DNA from: an uncultured Aquimarina sp.
Lineage (GTDB): Bacteria; Bacteroidota; Bacteroidia; Flavobacteriales; Flavobacteriaceae
Assembly (NCBI GenBank): GCA_947495425.1
Contig: CANLYR010000008.1
Location: forward strand, 1-64,000
Direction: 5' to 3'
Length of the DNA stretch: 64,000 nucleotides
This document shows positions 15,929 to 23,990 of this stretch, in pieces. The position numbers and the translations under genes are program-made. How positions within the stretch are numbered: the first letter of the stretch is position 1; every line of letters starts with the position of its first letter. The notes beneath the pieces are model-generated. The model worked only from the letters and a program-made list of their open reading frames with translations. It searched no databases and had not been told where the DNA came from.

Positions 15929-17245
15929 TTAATAATTTCTCGTTCTCATCTCATTTGATAATGCTTTAACCGAGGTAAGGCCATTAAAGTTGAACTCTTT
16001 TTCTGCTTCAACAGTCTTATGGATTTTATTTAAACTTGGATAAGAAAATCCTCTTGAATCGTAATTCAAATTATCACTAATTAATTTTGGTATAGAAATT
16101 TTCTTATCTATTAGATACTGTTTACTATCTCTTAAGAAAACAATAAATTCGATAAGGACAACATTGTTAATTTTGATTGATGTGTCAATGATGTGCTCTT
16201 CTGGTTCTGTACTGCTAGAGTAAAATAAATTATCTATAATTTTTTTTGCTATCTGATATAGTTCGGATTTCGGGAGGTTAGAGTTTTCTTTTGATAATAG
16301 CCAAGCCATTCCTTTTGTAATCGGTTTTAAGTGCTTTACTTCTCGAACTTCTATCCTATTTCTCTTAAGTTGAGTTTTTAATCTCTTAACGGTCTTTTTT
16401 GTTTCATTGTACCTCCTTATAAGAGCTTTGTTAAAATCCCTTTTCAGTTTATTATTACCCAAAGATTCAAGGAAGTGTTTTTTACGTCCAAGCCAAAAAT
16501 GTATAGGATAAATAAATAAATCCTTGTGTTCATTCCAATAATGTAGCCAGTAGTCTGTTTCATTAACATCAATCAATGGAATATTGTTTAAGGTGTAGGG
16601 CAGTAGTACTTCAAGCTCAATTAAATTTTCTGTAAATTTTATTTTCTTTTGGATTACTTCTTCTAATGAATTGGAAAGCATTAATTCATTTAAAATTATC
16701 TTTTCCCATTGCTCATGTCTAAACAATAGCGGGCTGTATAGACTTATCTTCGAATCATATAAAATCGACGCACTATCCTTCATTTTTTTATCTACGCTTT
16801 TTAAGTCATATTCAAAACGTATTTTTTCAAGAGTATTTGCATATTCAGTGAGAAGGTATAAGACACTACCACAGTAATACTCTAAACGAAGTTCTTCAAT
16901 TTTTACATCACTCAATTTACTTATTTGATACTCATCTTCATCGATGAATTCTTTTGGAGATAGTTCTAATATTTTTTTATATAACTGGTTGGTTTCTTTA
17001 TCGAAATAAATATTTGAATTAAGTCTTTCTCTGTCATATTCATATTGGTTTATTTCATCCTTGAATATTTCATCAATACCAATGAGATCAACTATTTGAT
17101 TCATATGGTCACTTCCTTTTAGAATTCCTAAGCTGTTCAAGAGCGTAAGGTTACATAGAAAATTTTTGAAGTGATCTAAATCTTCAAGTGTATTTTTCTT
17201 TTCAAAAACAATTAGTTCATCTACTTTGTTAATTTTGACTGACAT
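15929..17245 (-). CDS. Unrecognised 438-aa protein next to the integrase
   Basis: I do not recognise a family. The protein is 438 aa, soluble, with no signal peptide. Secondary structure appears mostly helical, with many Leu/Ile/Lys/Glu residues. A basic coiled-coil-like stretch (about residues 268-300) is rich in Arg and Lys. The segment WLHYWNEHKDLFIYPIHFW contains several tryptophans. It begins only 3 bases after the integrase stop on the same strand, so it is probably co-expressed with the integrase and may be a partner or regulator of recombination. An RteC-like role was considered, but its C-terminal signature could not be found. Confidence 0.6.
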   Translation of the reverse strand: MSVKINKVDELIVFEKKNTLEDLDHFKNFLCNLTLLNSLGILKGSDHMNQIVDLIGIDEIFKDEINQYEYDRERLNSNIYFDKETNQLYKKILELSPKEFIDEDEYQISKLSDVKIEELRLEYYCGSVLYLLTEYANTLEKIRFEYDLKSVDKKMKDSASILYDSKISLYSPLLFRHEQWEKIILNELMLSNSLEEVIQKKIKFTENLIELEVLLPYTLNNIPLIDVNETDYWLHYWNEHKDLFIYPIHFWLGRKKHFLESLGNNKLKRDFNKALIRRYNETKKTVKRLKTQLKRNRIEVREVKHLKPITKGMAWLLSKENSNLPKSELYQIAKKIIDNLFYSSSTEPEEHIIDTSIKINNVVLIEFIVFLRDSKQYLIDKKISIPKLISDNLNYDSRGFSYPSLNKIHKTVEAEKEFNFNGLTSVKALSNEMRTRNY

Positions 17246-17248
17246 AAC

Positions 17249-18487
17249 TTACTTAATTTTATTCCAGGTGTCATCCATTTCTTTCTTCTTAAAATCATCT
17301 GCAATTTCTACATAACGCTTGAAGGATGATTCGTCTTGATGTCCTGTAATATTTCTAACGATCATTTCTTTCATCCCAAGAATAAGACTGTTAGTGACAA
17401 AAGTTTTTCTTGCCGTATGACTTGTAATTAGCTCGTATTTAGGAAGCTCTTTGTCTACTCTTCTTTGACCAATATATCTAGTGATGTTCATCGGAGTATT
17501 GATTTTTACAATCTGGCAACACTCTTTGATATACTTGTTGAATTTCTGAGTAGATATTGCGGGAAGTGGTTCGTATAAAGTGTCTTTATATTTGTCTAGG
17601 ATCGCTTTAGCATAGTTATTTAGGGGTATTTTATGGTCAATAGATTTTGTTTTCTGAATATTTAATCGAATATGATCCTTGAACACATTGGATGATCTTA
17701 GTTGTTTTATATCAGAAAATCTAAGTCCAGTAAAGCAGCCAAAGCAGTAAAAATCTCTTACATGTTCCAGGCGTTTTGAATCAAATTGATAATTGTATAA
17801 AGTCATTAACTCGTCCATCGTCAAGTAGATCACTTCAATAGTATTGCTTACGGTTTTGAATTTTTTAAACTCTAGATTCTCATGGTATTTGCGGTCAAAT
17901 GACCAATTCATAAAAGTTTTGAGTACGGATATAATTCTGCCGAAGTAGTTGTTTAAAGTATTCCTTTCATTAAAAGCATAGTCTCTGAAATCTTCATAGA
18001 AGTTAATGCTTACAGTATCAAATCGAAGGTTATAATTTTTGGCAGTATCAAAGTCTTGTATGAAATTTTTACAGGAAACATATTTCTTGATAGTTCCTTT
18101 TGCTTTAGTGGTCTTATTGGTTTCAATAAATTCTTGGAACGAATCAAAAAATGCAGGTGCAAGGTTATTTGTGCCAAAATTATCACTGTCCAATTTATCA
18201 AGGATATGCTCTTTTGTGAGCGGAACATTATTCAATAATGCGTGTCTGTAAATCAGTTTTACTTTGGTTTCAATATCATCAAGTTCTTTGTTATATTCTA
18301 CATGATAATTATAGATTTCACTTTTTAAGTTGGGTTTGATGCGTTGATTCTTCCAGTCCTTTTCTTTAGCCTTTACATTCTTCACGTTTCTTCTAATGCG
18401 CTTCCCATTTATGGTAATGAGCATTCGTACTGGAATGAAACCATCTTTGTTTATTTTATCTTTTCGTAATGTGAATGAAACTTGCAT
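17249..18487 (-). CDS. Tyrosine site-specific integrase
   Basis: This 412-aa integrase has three parts. Residues about 1-95 form an arm-type DNA-binding domain (MQVSFTLRKDK opening), about 110-205 a SAM-like core-binding domain, and about 220-400 the catalytic domain. The catalytic residues can be placed: R256 in TGLR, a lysine near 279-281, H357-x-x-R360, H383 in TGHQ, and the nucleophile Y392. It would recombine the 55-bp att sequences at the tRNA-Gln 3' end. It lies about 1.2 kb from attR. It sits between the YhcG-type gene (13 bases upstream) and an unknown protein (3 bases downstream), forming a three-gene unit. Confidence 0.93.
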   Translation of the reverse strand: MQVSFTLRKDKINKDGFIPVRMLITINGKRIRRNVKNVKAKEKDWKNQRIKPNLKSEIYNYHVEYNKELDDIETKVKLIYRHALLNNVPLTKEHILDKLDSDNFGTNNLAPAFFDSFQEFIETNKTTKAKGTIKKYVSCKNFIQDFDTAKNYNLRFDTVSINFYEDFRDYAFNERNTLNNYFGRIISVLKTFMNWSFDRKYHENLEFKKFKTVSNTIEVIYLTMDELMTLYNYQFDSKRLEHVRDFYCFGCFTGLRFSDIKQLRSSNVFKDHIRLNIQKTKSIDHKIPLNNYAKAILDKYKDTLYEPLPAISTQKFNKYIKECCQIVKINTPMNITRYIGQRRVDKELPKYELITSHTARKTFVTNSLILGMKEMIVRNITGHQDESSFKRYVEIADDFKKKEMDDTWNKIK

Positions 18488-18500
18488 ACTCCAATTTTTG

Positions 18501-19508
18501 TTAATTATCGAGTATCATTTTTACTCTTTCCTGCAGCTCTTTTTTGTCAGGTAGATATAATTGATATTTTGATACAAATAGTTTATTGGATAAACCGCCA
18601 GTAGCATATTCGACAATCACATCATCTTTATCTGCAGAAAGTATAATGCCTATCGGTTCTTTATCCCCTTCTGTGTTTTCTTCTTTTTTAAAATAATTGA
18701 GGTATAGATTCATTTGACCAATATCCTGATGCTTAACCTCATTGATTTTAAGATCAATCAGGACAAAACACTTTAGAATTCGATGGTAGAAAACTAGATC
18801 AACAAAGAAATGCGTGTTGGCAATAGAAATTCGGTACTGGCTTCCAATAAAGGCAAAACCTTTTCCTAATTCCAATAAAAAATGTTGTAGATGATGTAAT
18901 AGTTTTTGTTCTAGTTCGGATTCGGTTTTCAAACCTTTTTCTGAAATCCCTAGAAATTCAAATACATAAGGATCCTTAACAATGATATCATCGACCTTTG
19001 GAATGAAGCCTTTTTTTGATAATTGCAAAATTTCTTCTTTGTTTTTACTTAAAGCAATCCTTTGAAAAATGGCACTGTCCTTTTGTCGTTTTAGCTCTCG
19101 GATAGACCAATTTTCGATTATCGATTGTTTTTCGTAGAAACTTCTCTCGAGATCATCTCCAATTTTAAGTAATTCAAAATAATGAGACCAACTCAATTTG
19201 TGAGACAGTGTCTCACATTTTGGGTATTTTAAATAAAGCATTCTCATATAGGTAAGATTGCTTCTACTAAATCCTTTGCCAAAACTTGTTTTAAGGTCTT
19301 TTGATAATCGGGTCATAAGAGTAGTTCCGTAATCGGCTTTCTGCTTCCCTTTTTGCTCAAACTCTACAATATGTTTGCCTATCTCCCAATAAGATAATAG
19401 CATTTCATTATGGATGGTTTGGATGGTTTTTTGACGTGCGTTAGTAAAAGTGTTTCCGATTTTAGAAATTAAGTCGGTATATTGCTTTTCTGGAAGTGTA
19501 TTACTCAT
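18501..19508 (-). CDS. YhcG-type PDDEXK nuclease (DUF1016)
   Basis: This is a 335-aa protein with two domains. Residues 1-150 form the DUF1016 N-terminal helical domain (SYWEIGKHIVEFEQ). The C-terminal part (about 190-320) is a PDDEXK nuclease fold with D237 (FFVDLVF), D252-x-K254 (LIDLK) and Q265, where Asp stands in place of the usual Glu. YhcG family members are widespread in mobile elements and close to restriction or defence genes; a DNA-processing or defence role is presumed. It is the gene closest to attR and begins the transcription unit containing the integrase. Confidence 0.85.
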   Translation of the reverse strand: MSNTLPEKQYTDLISKIGNTFTNARQKTIQTIHNEMLLSYWEIGKHIVEFEQKGKQKADYGTTLMTRLSKDLKTSFGKGFSRSNLTYMRMLYLKYPKCETLSHKLSWSHYFELLKIGDDLERSFYEKQSIIENWSIRELKRQKDSAIFQRIALSKNKEEILQLSKKGFIPKVDDIIVKDPYVFEFLGISEKGLKTESELEQKLLHHLQHFLLELGKGFAFIGSQYRISIANTHFFVDLVFYHRILKCFVLIDLKINEVKHQDIGQMNLYLNYFKKEENTEGDKEPIGIILSADKDDVIVEYATGGLSNKLFVSKYQLYLPDKKELQERVKMILDN

Positions 19509-19578
19509 TGTAAAGTTTAATAGCGTATTGCCTATGTTAATTTAACACCTAGTAAATATGGATTAACTTGCATTAATC

Positions 19579-19600
19579 AGGGGGAAGTATAGGGGGAAAG
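19579..19600 (+). repeat. Right GGGGG-pair motif near attR
   Basis: AGGGGG (19579-19584) and AGGGGG (19591-19596), followed by AAAG, repeat the motif at 6468-6489. The spacing and orientation are the same, with three base differences over 22. It lies 108 bases before attR, inside the element. It is a candidate arm-type site for the integrase. Confidence 0.5.
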
Positions 19601-19708
19601 ATTATGGTTAATTTTTGTGAAACAGTAATAACTTTCACTCCTATAAAACCCTTATGTATTCAAATATAAGGAATTAAATAGAAGTAAACAGAATTTAAAA
19701 AGTATGGT

Positions 19709-19763
19709 AGCCCTAGTAGACCAACTTAAATCCCTTTAAAACATTTGTTTTTAAAGGGATTTT
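19709..19763 (+). repeat. attR: 55-bp direct repeat, right copy
   Basis: Identical to 6405-6459. It contains the last 16 bases of tRNA-Gln (without the rest of the gene) and the complete terminator hairpin (19728-19762). It marks the right boundary of the element. Chromosomal sequence resumes at about 19764. Confidence 0.92.
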
Positions 19764-19877
19764 GTTTTTGTAGGAGATATGTATACAAGGAAATAATGGT
19801 TTATACTAATTTTTACATGATATCATGATTTGCTTTTTTTTGATGTGATTGAAACTTTCATATATAGATTATTTTAG

Positions 19878-21011
19878 CTAATTATTAAGTAATGAATTAT
19901 TGAACAAGTCAGAATGTATCTGATATGATACATTTCGTCCTTTTCCAATGGATTCAAATACTCCAAGTTGTAATAAGGATTGAAGGTCCCTTGTTGCTGT
20001 AGCTTTAGAGGTTTTGGTAATACCTACATATTTTCTTGCATTCATTCCTCCTTCAAACCCATCAATACCTTCTTTAAACATTCTTCTAATCACTTTTTGT
20101 TGACGGTCGTTTAATACGTCTTCGTATTGGTCAAAAAAACGTGTCTTTAACAATGTAAAATGAATCATTGCTTCAGACGTTTCTAAAGCATCTAAAATCA
20201 TATCTACGAAGAAGTGAAGCCAGGGTGTTATTTCGTTACTTCGTTGTCCTTTTTCCAAAGCCTGGTAGTATAAGTTTTTGTTTTTCTCTATGCTTGTAGA
20301 CAGGCTAATGAGTAAAGGGCTTCCTAAAGATTGTATAAGTGCCTTCTCTGCTATAGATCTTCCAATTCTTCCGTTTCCATCTTCAAATGGGTGTATACTC
20401 TCAAAATATAGATGAGAAATAGCCGATCGGATAGGAGAATGTTTTATGCATTTTGCTCCACTTGGCCCCGAATCATTAAACCAGGTTATAAAGTTATCCA
20501 TTTCTTTAGGTACAACTTTAGAAGAAGGGGCTTCAAAATGTATTTTTTCCTTTCCCATAGCACCAGATATTACTTGCATTGGTTCTTGATGTGTACGCCA
20601 CTTTCCGATGGTAATTGTAGTATCGTGCATTAATAGATGTTTGTGCCAATTGAAAAGCATTTCTCTTGTCAAAGGAGATTGGAGATTATTCTGTACATCA
20701 GTTACTAATTTTCCTATTCCTTTTGCTCTTAGATCAGATACTTTTTCAGTTTGTGTGTTAAGGTTTAAATTGTTTCTAACCGAAGACATCACATCTTTAC
20801 GACTAAGGAATTCTCCTTCGATTTCAGAAGTTTTGATAGCTTCAGACACCAACATGTCTACCAAAGTTTGTGTATGATAGTGTTTAGAAAGCCCTTTTGT
20901 GATTCCTTTTACCTGACCTGTTTTTTCAGCAAATACGTATAGTTTGTCTTCTAATTCTTTTATGTTGTACCTAAATTTAGTCCAGTCTTTTTGTTGCCAG
21001 TTGTATTTCAT
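19878..21011 (-). CDS. Fic family protein with DUF4172-type N-terminus
   Basis: This is a 377-aa protein. The N-terminal DUF4172-like region (MKYNWQQKDW opening) includes the inhibitory helix motif T-x-x-x-E-G (TSEIEG), 69-74 counted from an upstream TTG, that is 61-66 from the chosen ATG. The Fic core contains the full catalytic motif HPFEDGNGRIGR, about residues 207-218. A C-terminal winged helix (about 295-377) contains a KTSKATATRDL recognition segment. Fic enzymes transfer AMP or other phosphate-linked groups to protein side chains, and the inhibitory helix keeps the enzyme off until relieved. A TTG eight codons upstream is possible, but the ATG at 21011 gives the usual family start. It lies just outside the mobile element. 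Confidence 0.88.
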   Translation of the reverse strand: MKYNWQQKDWTKFRYNIKELEDKLYVFAEKTGQVKGITKGLSKHYHTQTLVDMLVSEAIKTSEIEGEFLSRKDVMSSVRNNLNLNTQTEKVSDLRAKGIGKLVTDVQNNLQSPLTREMLFNWHKHLLMHDTTITIGKWRTHQEPMQVISGAMGKEKIHFEAPSSKVVPKEMDNFITWFNDSGPSGAKCIKHSPIRSAISHLYFESIHPFEDGNGRIGRSIAEKALIQSLGSPLLISLSTSIEKNKNLYYQALEKGQRSNEITPWLHFFVDMILDALETSEAMIHFTLLKTRFFDQYEDVLNDRQQKVIRRMFKEGIDGFEGGMNARKYVGITKTSKATATRDLQSLLQLGVFESIGKGRNVSYQIHSDLFNNSLLNN

Positions 21012-21139
21012 GAGCTGATTATTTTTTATAATCAAATCAAATATAATAAAAAAATGAGCCGATTATAGAATCACTTCTCTTTTTAATGATTATATAACAT
21101 CTGGTGCGAACGACTAATTCCTTCTTTAAGGAGATGCTT

Positions 21140-21973
21140 TTATATTTTAAAAGTCAGAACAGGTCTTTTGGCATGGTTTACAACATCTTCGCCTAAGCTT
21201 CCATTAATGAAATGTGATATTCCTTTTCTGCCATGGGTGCTAATACCGATCATGCCTGCGTTTACAGAATCAGCAAAATTTAGAATTCCTTTCTCTACGG
21301 TATTGTCGTTATAAATATTAAGGGTATAATTATTTATGGTTAAACCAGATATCATATGATTCATTTTTTCTTCGGTTTCGTATGTGGTTTTAAAACCATT
21401 AGCCGTATTTACCCAGACCAGATGAAGTTTTGCTTCTATAGCTTCAGCAAATTCATTTGCAGCTAGTAGGCACGGTTTGTCTTCATCATCAAAATTAGTG
21501 GCATACACAAGATCATTAACTTCAAAAATTTCACAATCCTCTTTGATTACTAACACTGGTTTTTTTGAAGTGCGAACAATTTTTTCTGCATTAGAACCGA
21601 TAAATAATTCTTCAAAGCCAGTAGATCCATGCGATCCCATGATGATGATATCAACATTGTTTTTCGTGCTGGAGTCTATAATGCCATGCATCACATCTTC
21701 AAAACTTACGGTTTCAATTACTTCTATACCTTTTAAATAATCAGCTTCCAAGACTTCTTCAAATTTTTTATGCGTTTGTTTCATAAAAAAAATAGCCTCA
21801 GGAGCGGGAGCAGGTGTGCCAGATGACATTAAATCTGTAAGATGCATAGGTAGCTCTAATATATGTAATAGGTAGATGGTTGCATTGTTTTTTTTTGCAA
21901 TTTGTGCAGCTACTTTTAGTGCGCTCTCAGCCTGTTTAGAAAAATCTGTTGGAACTAGTATGCTTTTGATCAT
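21140..21973 (-). CDS. Universal stress protein, two UspA domains
   Basis: This 277-aa protein contains two tandem Usp domains (about 1-147 and 150-277). Both keep the ATP-binding signature G-2x-G-9x-G-S: GSHGSTG...GSNAEKI in the first, and STHGRKG...GSLGEDV in the second. Each is preceded by the usual opening strand (SILVPTDFS in the first). Such proteins are cytosolic and respond to starvation or oxygen stress, and the ATP-binding type may act as an energy sensor. It is transcribed away from rimP from an independent upstream region and has no operon partner. Confidence 0.9.
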   Translation of the reverse strand: MIKSILVPTDFSKQAESALKVAAQIAKKNNATIYLLHILELPMHLTDLMSSGTPAPAPEAIFFMKQTHKKFEEVLEADYLKGIEVIETVSFEDVMHGIIDSSTKNNVDIIIMGSHGSTGFEELFIGSNAEKIVRTSKKPVLVIKEDCEIFEVNDLVYATNFDDEDKPCLLAANEFAEAIEAKLHLVWVNTANGFKTTYETEEKMNHMISGLTINNYTLNIYNDNTVEKGILNFADSVNAGMIGISTHGRKGISHFINGSLGEDVVNHAKRPVLTFKI

Positions 21974-22144
21974 AATGTAGTTTTTTAAATATGTTAGTTA
22001 ACAAAAGTTTGTAATTTCTGAATTCGTGAAACAAGTAAAATATAGAAATCAAATAGTGATTAGAAGCGTCAAACTTCTTCGCGATTTGGGATCTATCTTT
22101 GTAGGATACTTAAATTTACGAAATAAATTCATTCCTTACGATAT

Positions 22145-22174
22145 TTTGTATATAAGATATTATTGCTATCTTTG
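22145..22174 (+). promoter_or_regulatory. Promoter of rimP-nusA-infB
   Basis: TTTG (22145-22148), 18 bases, then TATCTTTG (22167-22174) matches the Bacteroidota promoter consensus almost perfectly. Transcription should begin near 22181, so the message starts about 20 bases before a terminator-like hairpin. Confidence 0.8.
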
Positions 22175-22200
22175 CACCGTTGAAATTAAAAAACCAGAAT

Positions 22201-22226
22201 GAGGGGACGAAAAGTCCCCTCTTTTT
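22201..22226 (+). terminator. Attenuator-like hairpin before rimP
   Basis: GAGGGGAC (22201-22208) pairs perfectly with GTCCCCTC (22214-22221) around a GAAAA loop and is directly followed by TTTTT. It has the form of an intrinsic terminator, but it lies between the operon promoter and the first gene. It could therefore control how much transcript enters rimP-nusA-infB. Confidence 0.65.
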
Positions 22227-22234
22227 ATCTATTT

Positions 22235-22699
22235 ATGTCATTAAAAGATAATGTTCAAAGATTATTAGACGAAGCACTCAAAGGAAGTCCTTCATTATTT
22301 CTTATAAGTCATAAGATTCATCCAGATAATAGTATTGAGGTTATTATAGATGGAGACAACGGAGTTAAAGTCGAAGATTGTATTGCTGTAAGTAGAGCGA
22401 TAGAGCATAATCTGGATAGAGAAGAAGAAGATTTTTCTCTTCAGGTGATGTCTGCCGGGGTTTCTGAGGGATTAACACACAGCCGACAATACAAAAAAAA
22501 TGTAGGTAGGAAACTTAAGGTAAAAACTAGTGAGGAGACAGTAGAAGGAGAGTTAACTTCGGTTACAGATGATGAAATTACGCTAGTTTGGAAAGCCAGA
22601 GAACCAAAACCGATAGGAAAAGGTAAAATAACAGTTACCAAAGAAGCTAGTATAGCATACAAAGACATTGTAGAAGCAAAAGTTATGATAACATTTTAA
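22235..22699 (+). CDS. Ribosome maturation factor RimP
   Basis: This 154-aa protein helps mature the 30S ribosomal subunit. It has the two-domain layout of RimP: an N-terminal alpha/beta domain with IDGDNGVKVEDC and the motif REEEDFSLQVMSAGV, followed by a C-terminal SH3-like barrel with VGRKLKVKT. An in-frame ATG at 22199 would add 12 residues, but it lies before the attenuator-like hairpin. The ATG at 22235 gives the normal N-terminus and is preferred. The gene opens the conserved rimP-nusA-infB operon, and nusA follows after 13 bases. Confidence 0.93.
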   Translation: MSLKDNVQRLLDEALKGSPSLFLISHKIHPDNSIEVIIDGDNGVKVEDCIAVSRAIEHNLDREEEDFSLQVMSAGVSEGLTHSRQYKKNVGRKLKVKTSEETVEGELTSVTDDEITLVWKAREPKPIGKGKITVTKEASIAYKDIVEAKVMITF

Positions 22700-22712
22700 T
22701 TATAATATTGAT

Positions 22713-23945
22713 ATGGAAAATATCGCATTAATAGAATCATTTTCAGAATTCAAAGATGATAAGTTTATAGATCGTGTTACATTAATGTCGATCTTAGAAG
22801 ATGTGTTTAGAAATGCTCTAAAGAAGAAATTTGGTAGTGATGATAATTTCGATATTATTATAAATCCTGATAAAGGTGATTTAGAAATTTGGAGAAATCG
22901 TATTGTTGTTGGTGATGGAGAGGTTGAAGATGATAATCAAGAAATATCGTTAACAGCAGCACAGAAAATAGAGCCAGATTTTGAAGTTGGAGAAGATGTA
23001 TCTGAAGAGGTTAAGCTTATTGATCTTGGAAGACGTTCAATTTTGGCGTTACGTCAAAACTTAATCTCCAAAATACATGAGCACGATAATACAAATATCT
23101 ATAAGCAGTTTAAAGAATTAGAAGGCGAAATATACACAGCAGAAGTTCATCATATCAGGCATAGAGCTATTATTATGCTCGATGATGAAGGAAACGAAAT
23201 CATATTGCCTAAAGAAAGACAAATACCATCTGATTTTTTCCGTAAAGGAGAAAACGTAAGAGGAGTGATAGAATCTGTAGAGTTAAAAGGTAATAAACCG
23301 TCTATAATCATGTCGAGAACATCGCCTTTGTTTTTAGAGAAACTTTTTGAATCAGAAATACCTGAAGTTTTTGATGGGTTAATTACCGTTAAAAAAGTGG
23401 TGAGAATCCCAGGGGAAAAAGCAAAAGTGGCAGTAGATTCATACGATGATAGAATTGATCCTGTTGGTGCATGTGTTGGGATGAAAGGTTCTCGTATACA
23501 CGGTATTGTAAGAGAATTAGGTAACGAAAACATAGACGTTATCAATTACACAAATAACCTACAATTATACATCACAAGAGCGCTAAGCCCTGCAAAAGTA
23601 ACCTCTATTAAAATCAATGAAGAGACTAGCAGAGCAGAGGTGATGCTAAGACCAGAAGAAGTTTCAAAAGCTATCGGTAGAGGAGGGCATAACATTAGAT
23701 TAGCAGGACAATTAACAGGTTTTGAAATAGATGTATTCAGAGAAGGTGTAGAGGAAGATGTGGAGCTTACAGAATTTTCTGATGAAATAGATTCTTGGAT
23801 TATTGAAGAATTTGCTAAAATCGGTTTAGATACGGCAAAGAGTATTTTGGAACAAGAAGTTAGTGATTTAGTAAAACGAACTGATCTCGAAGAAGAGACA
23901 GTGAGTGAGGTGGTTAAAATTTTAAAATCAGAATTTGAGGATTAA
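22713..23945 (+). CDS. Transcription elongation/termination factor NusA
   Basis: This 410-aa protein has the expected order of domains: the N-terminal RNA polymerase-binding domain (about 1-130), an S1 domain (about 135-200), then two KH domains (about 210-345) with their G-x-x-G loops GMKGSRIHGI and GRGGHNIRLA. A short acidic helical C-terminus follows, without the acidic repeats of the E. coli protein. NusA controls pausing, termination and antitermination. Its own operon leader carries a terminator-like hairpin, which would allow feedback. Confidence 0.95.
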   Translation: MENIALIESFSEFKDDKFIDRVTLMSILEDVFRNALKKKFGSDDNFDIIINPDKGDLEIWRNRIVVGDGEVEDDNQEISLTAAQKIEPDFEVGEDVSEEVKLIDLGRRSILALRQNLISKIHEHDNTNIYKQFKELEGEIYTAEVHHIRHRAIIMLDDEGNEIILPKERQIPSDFFRKGENVRGVIESVELKGNKPSIIMSRTSPLFLEKLFESEIPEVFDGLITVKKVVRIPGEKAKVAVDSYDDRIDPVGACVGMKGSRIHGIVRELGNENIDVINYTNNLQLYITRALSPAKVTSIKINEETSRAEVMLRPEEVSKAIGRGGHNIRLAGQLTGFEIDVFREGVEEDVELTEFSDEIDSWIIEEFAKIGLDTAKSILEQEVSDLVKRTDLEEETVSEVVKILKSEFED

Positions 23946-23990
23946 TCATCACAATTAATTTATATTTGAGCATTAAATAATAAGGTGTTT

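Larger units (their letters stand above)
6405..19763. mobile_element. Integrative and mobilizable element in tRNA-Gln
   Basis: The 13.3-kb segment is bounded by 55-bp direct repeats, one of which contains the 3' end of tRNA-Gln. Between them are a tyrosine integrase next to the right end, an excisionase-like HTH protein, a replication-type HTH plus DnaC-like ATPase, a hairpin likely to be oriT, BfmA-like, relaxase and coupling-protein genes, TraO-like and TraQ-like genes, a YhcG nuclease, and a group of small cargo genes. All genes except the leftmost cargo gene run on the minus strand. VirB4-type and other channel genes are missing, so transfer would need a helper conjugation system. Confidence 0.88.
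19509..19877. other. Right end of the element, gene-free
   Basis: No gene is visible. This stretch contains the right GGGGG-pair motif (19579-19600), an inverted repeat CCTTAT-N10-ATAAGG (19650-19671), and attR (19709-19763) with its copy of the tRNA terminator. After the repeat the DNA is ordinary AT-rich intergenic sequence leading to the 3' end of the Fic gene. All three signals may be parts of the integrase recognition region. Confidence 0.6.

Noticed and set aside
15929-17245. RteC-type regulator
   Set aside because: The position fits, but the conserved C-terminal RteC pattern could not be found, so the protein is left unassigned.
19709-19724. Second tRNA-Gln
   Set aside because: Only the last 16 bases of the tRNA are present before the terminator copy. 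The sequence to the left does not form a D arm, anticodon arm or acceptor partner.
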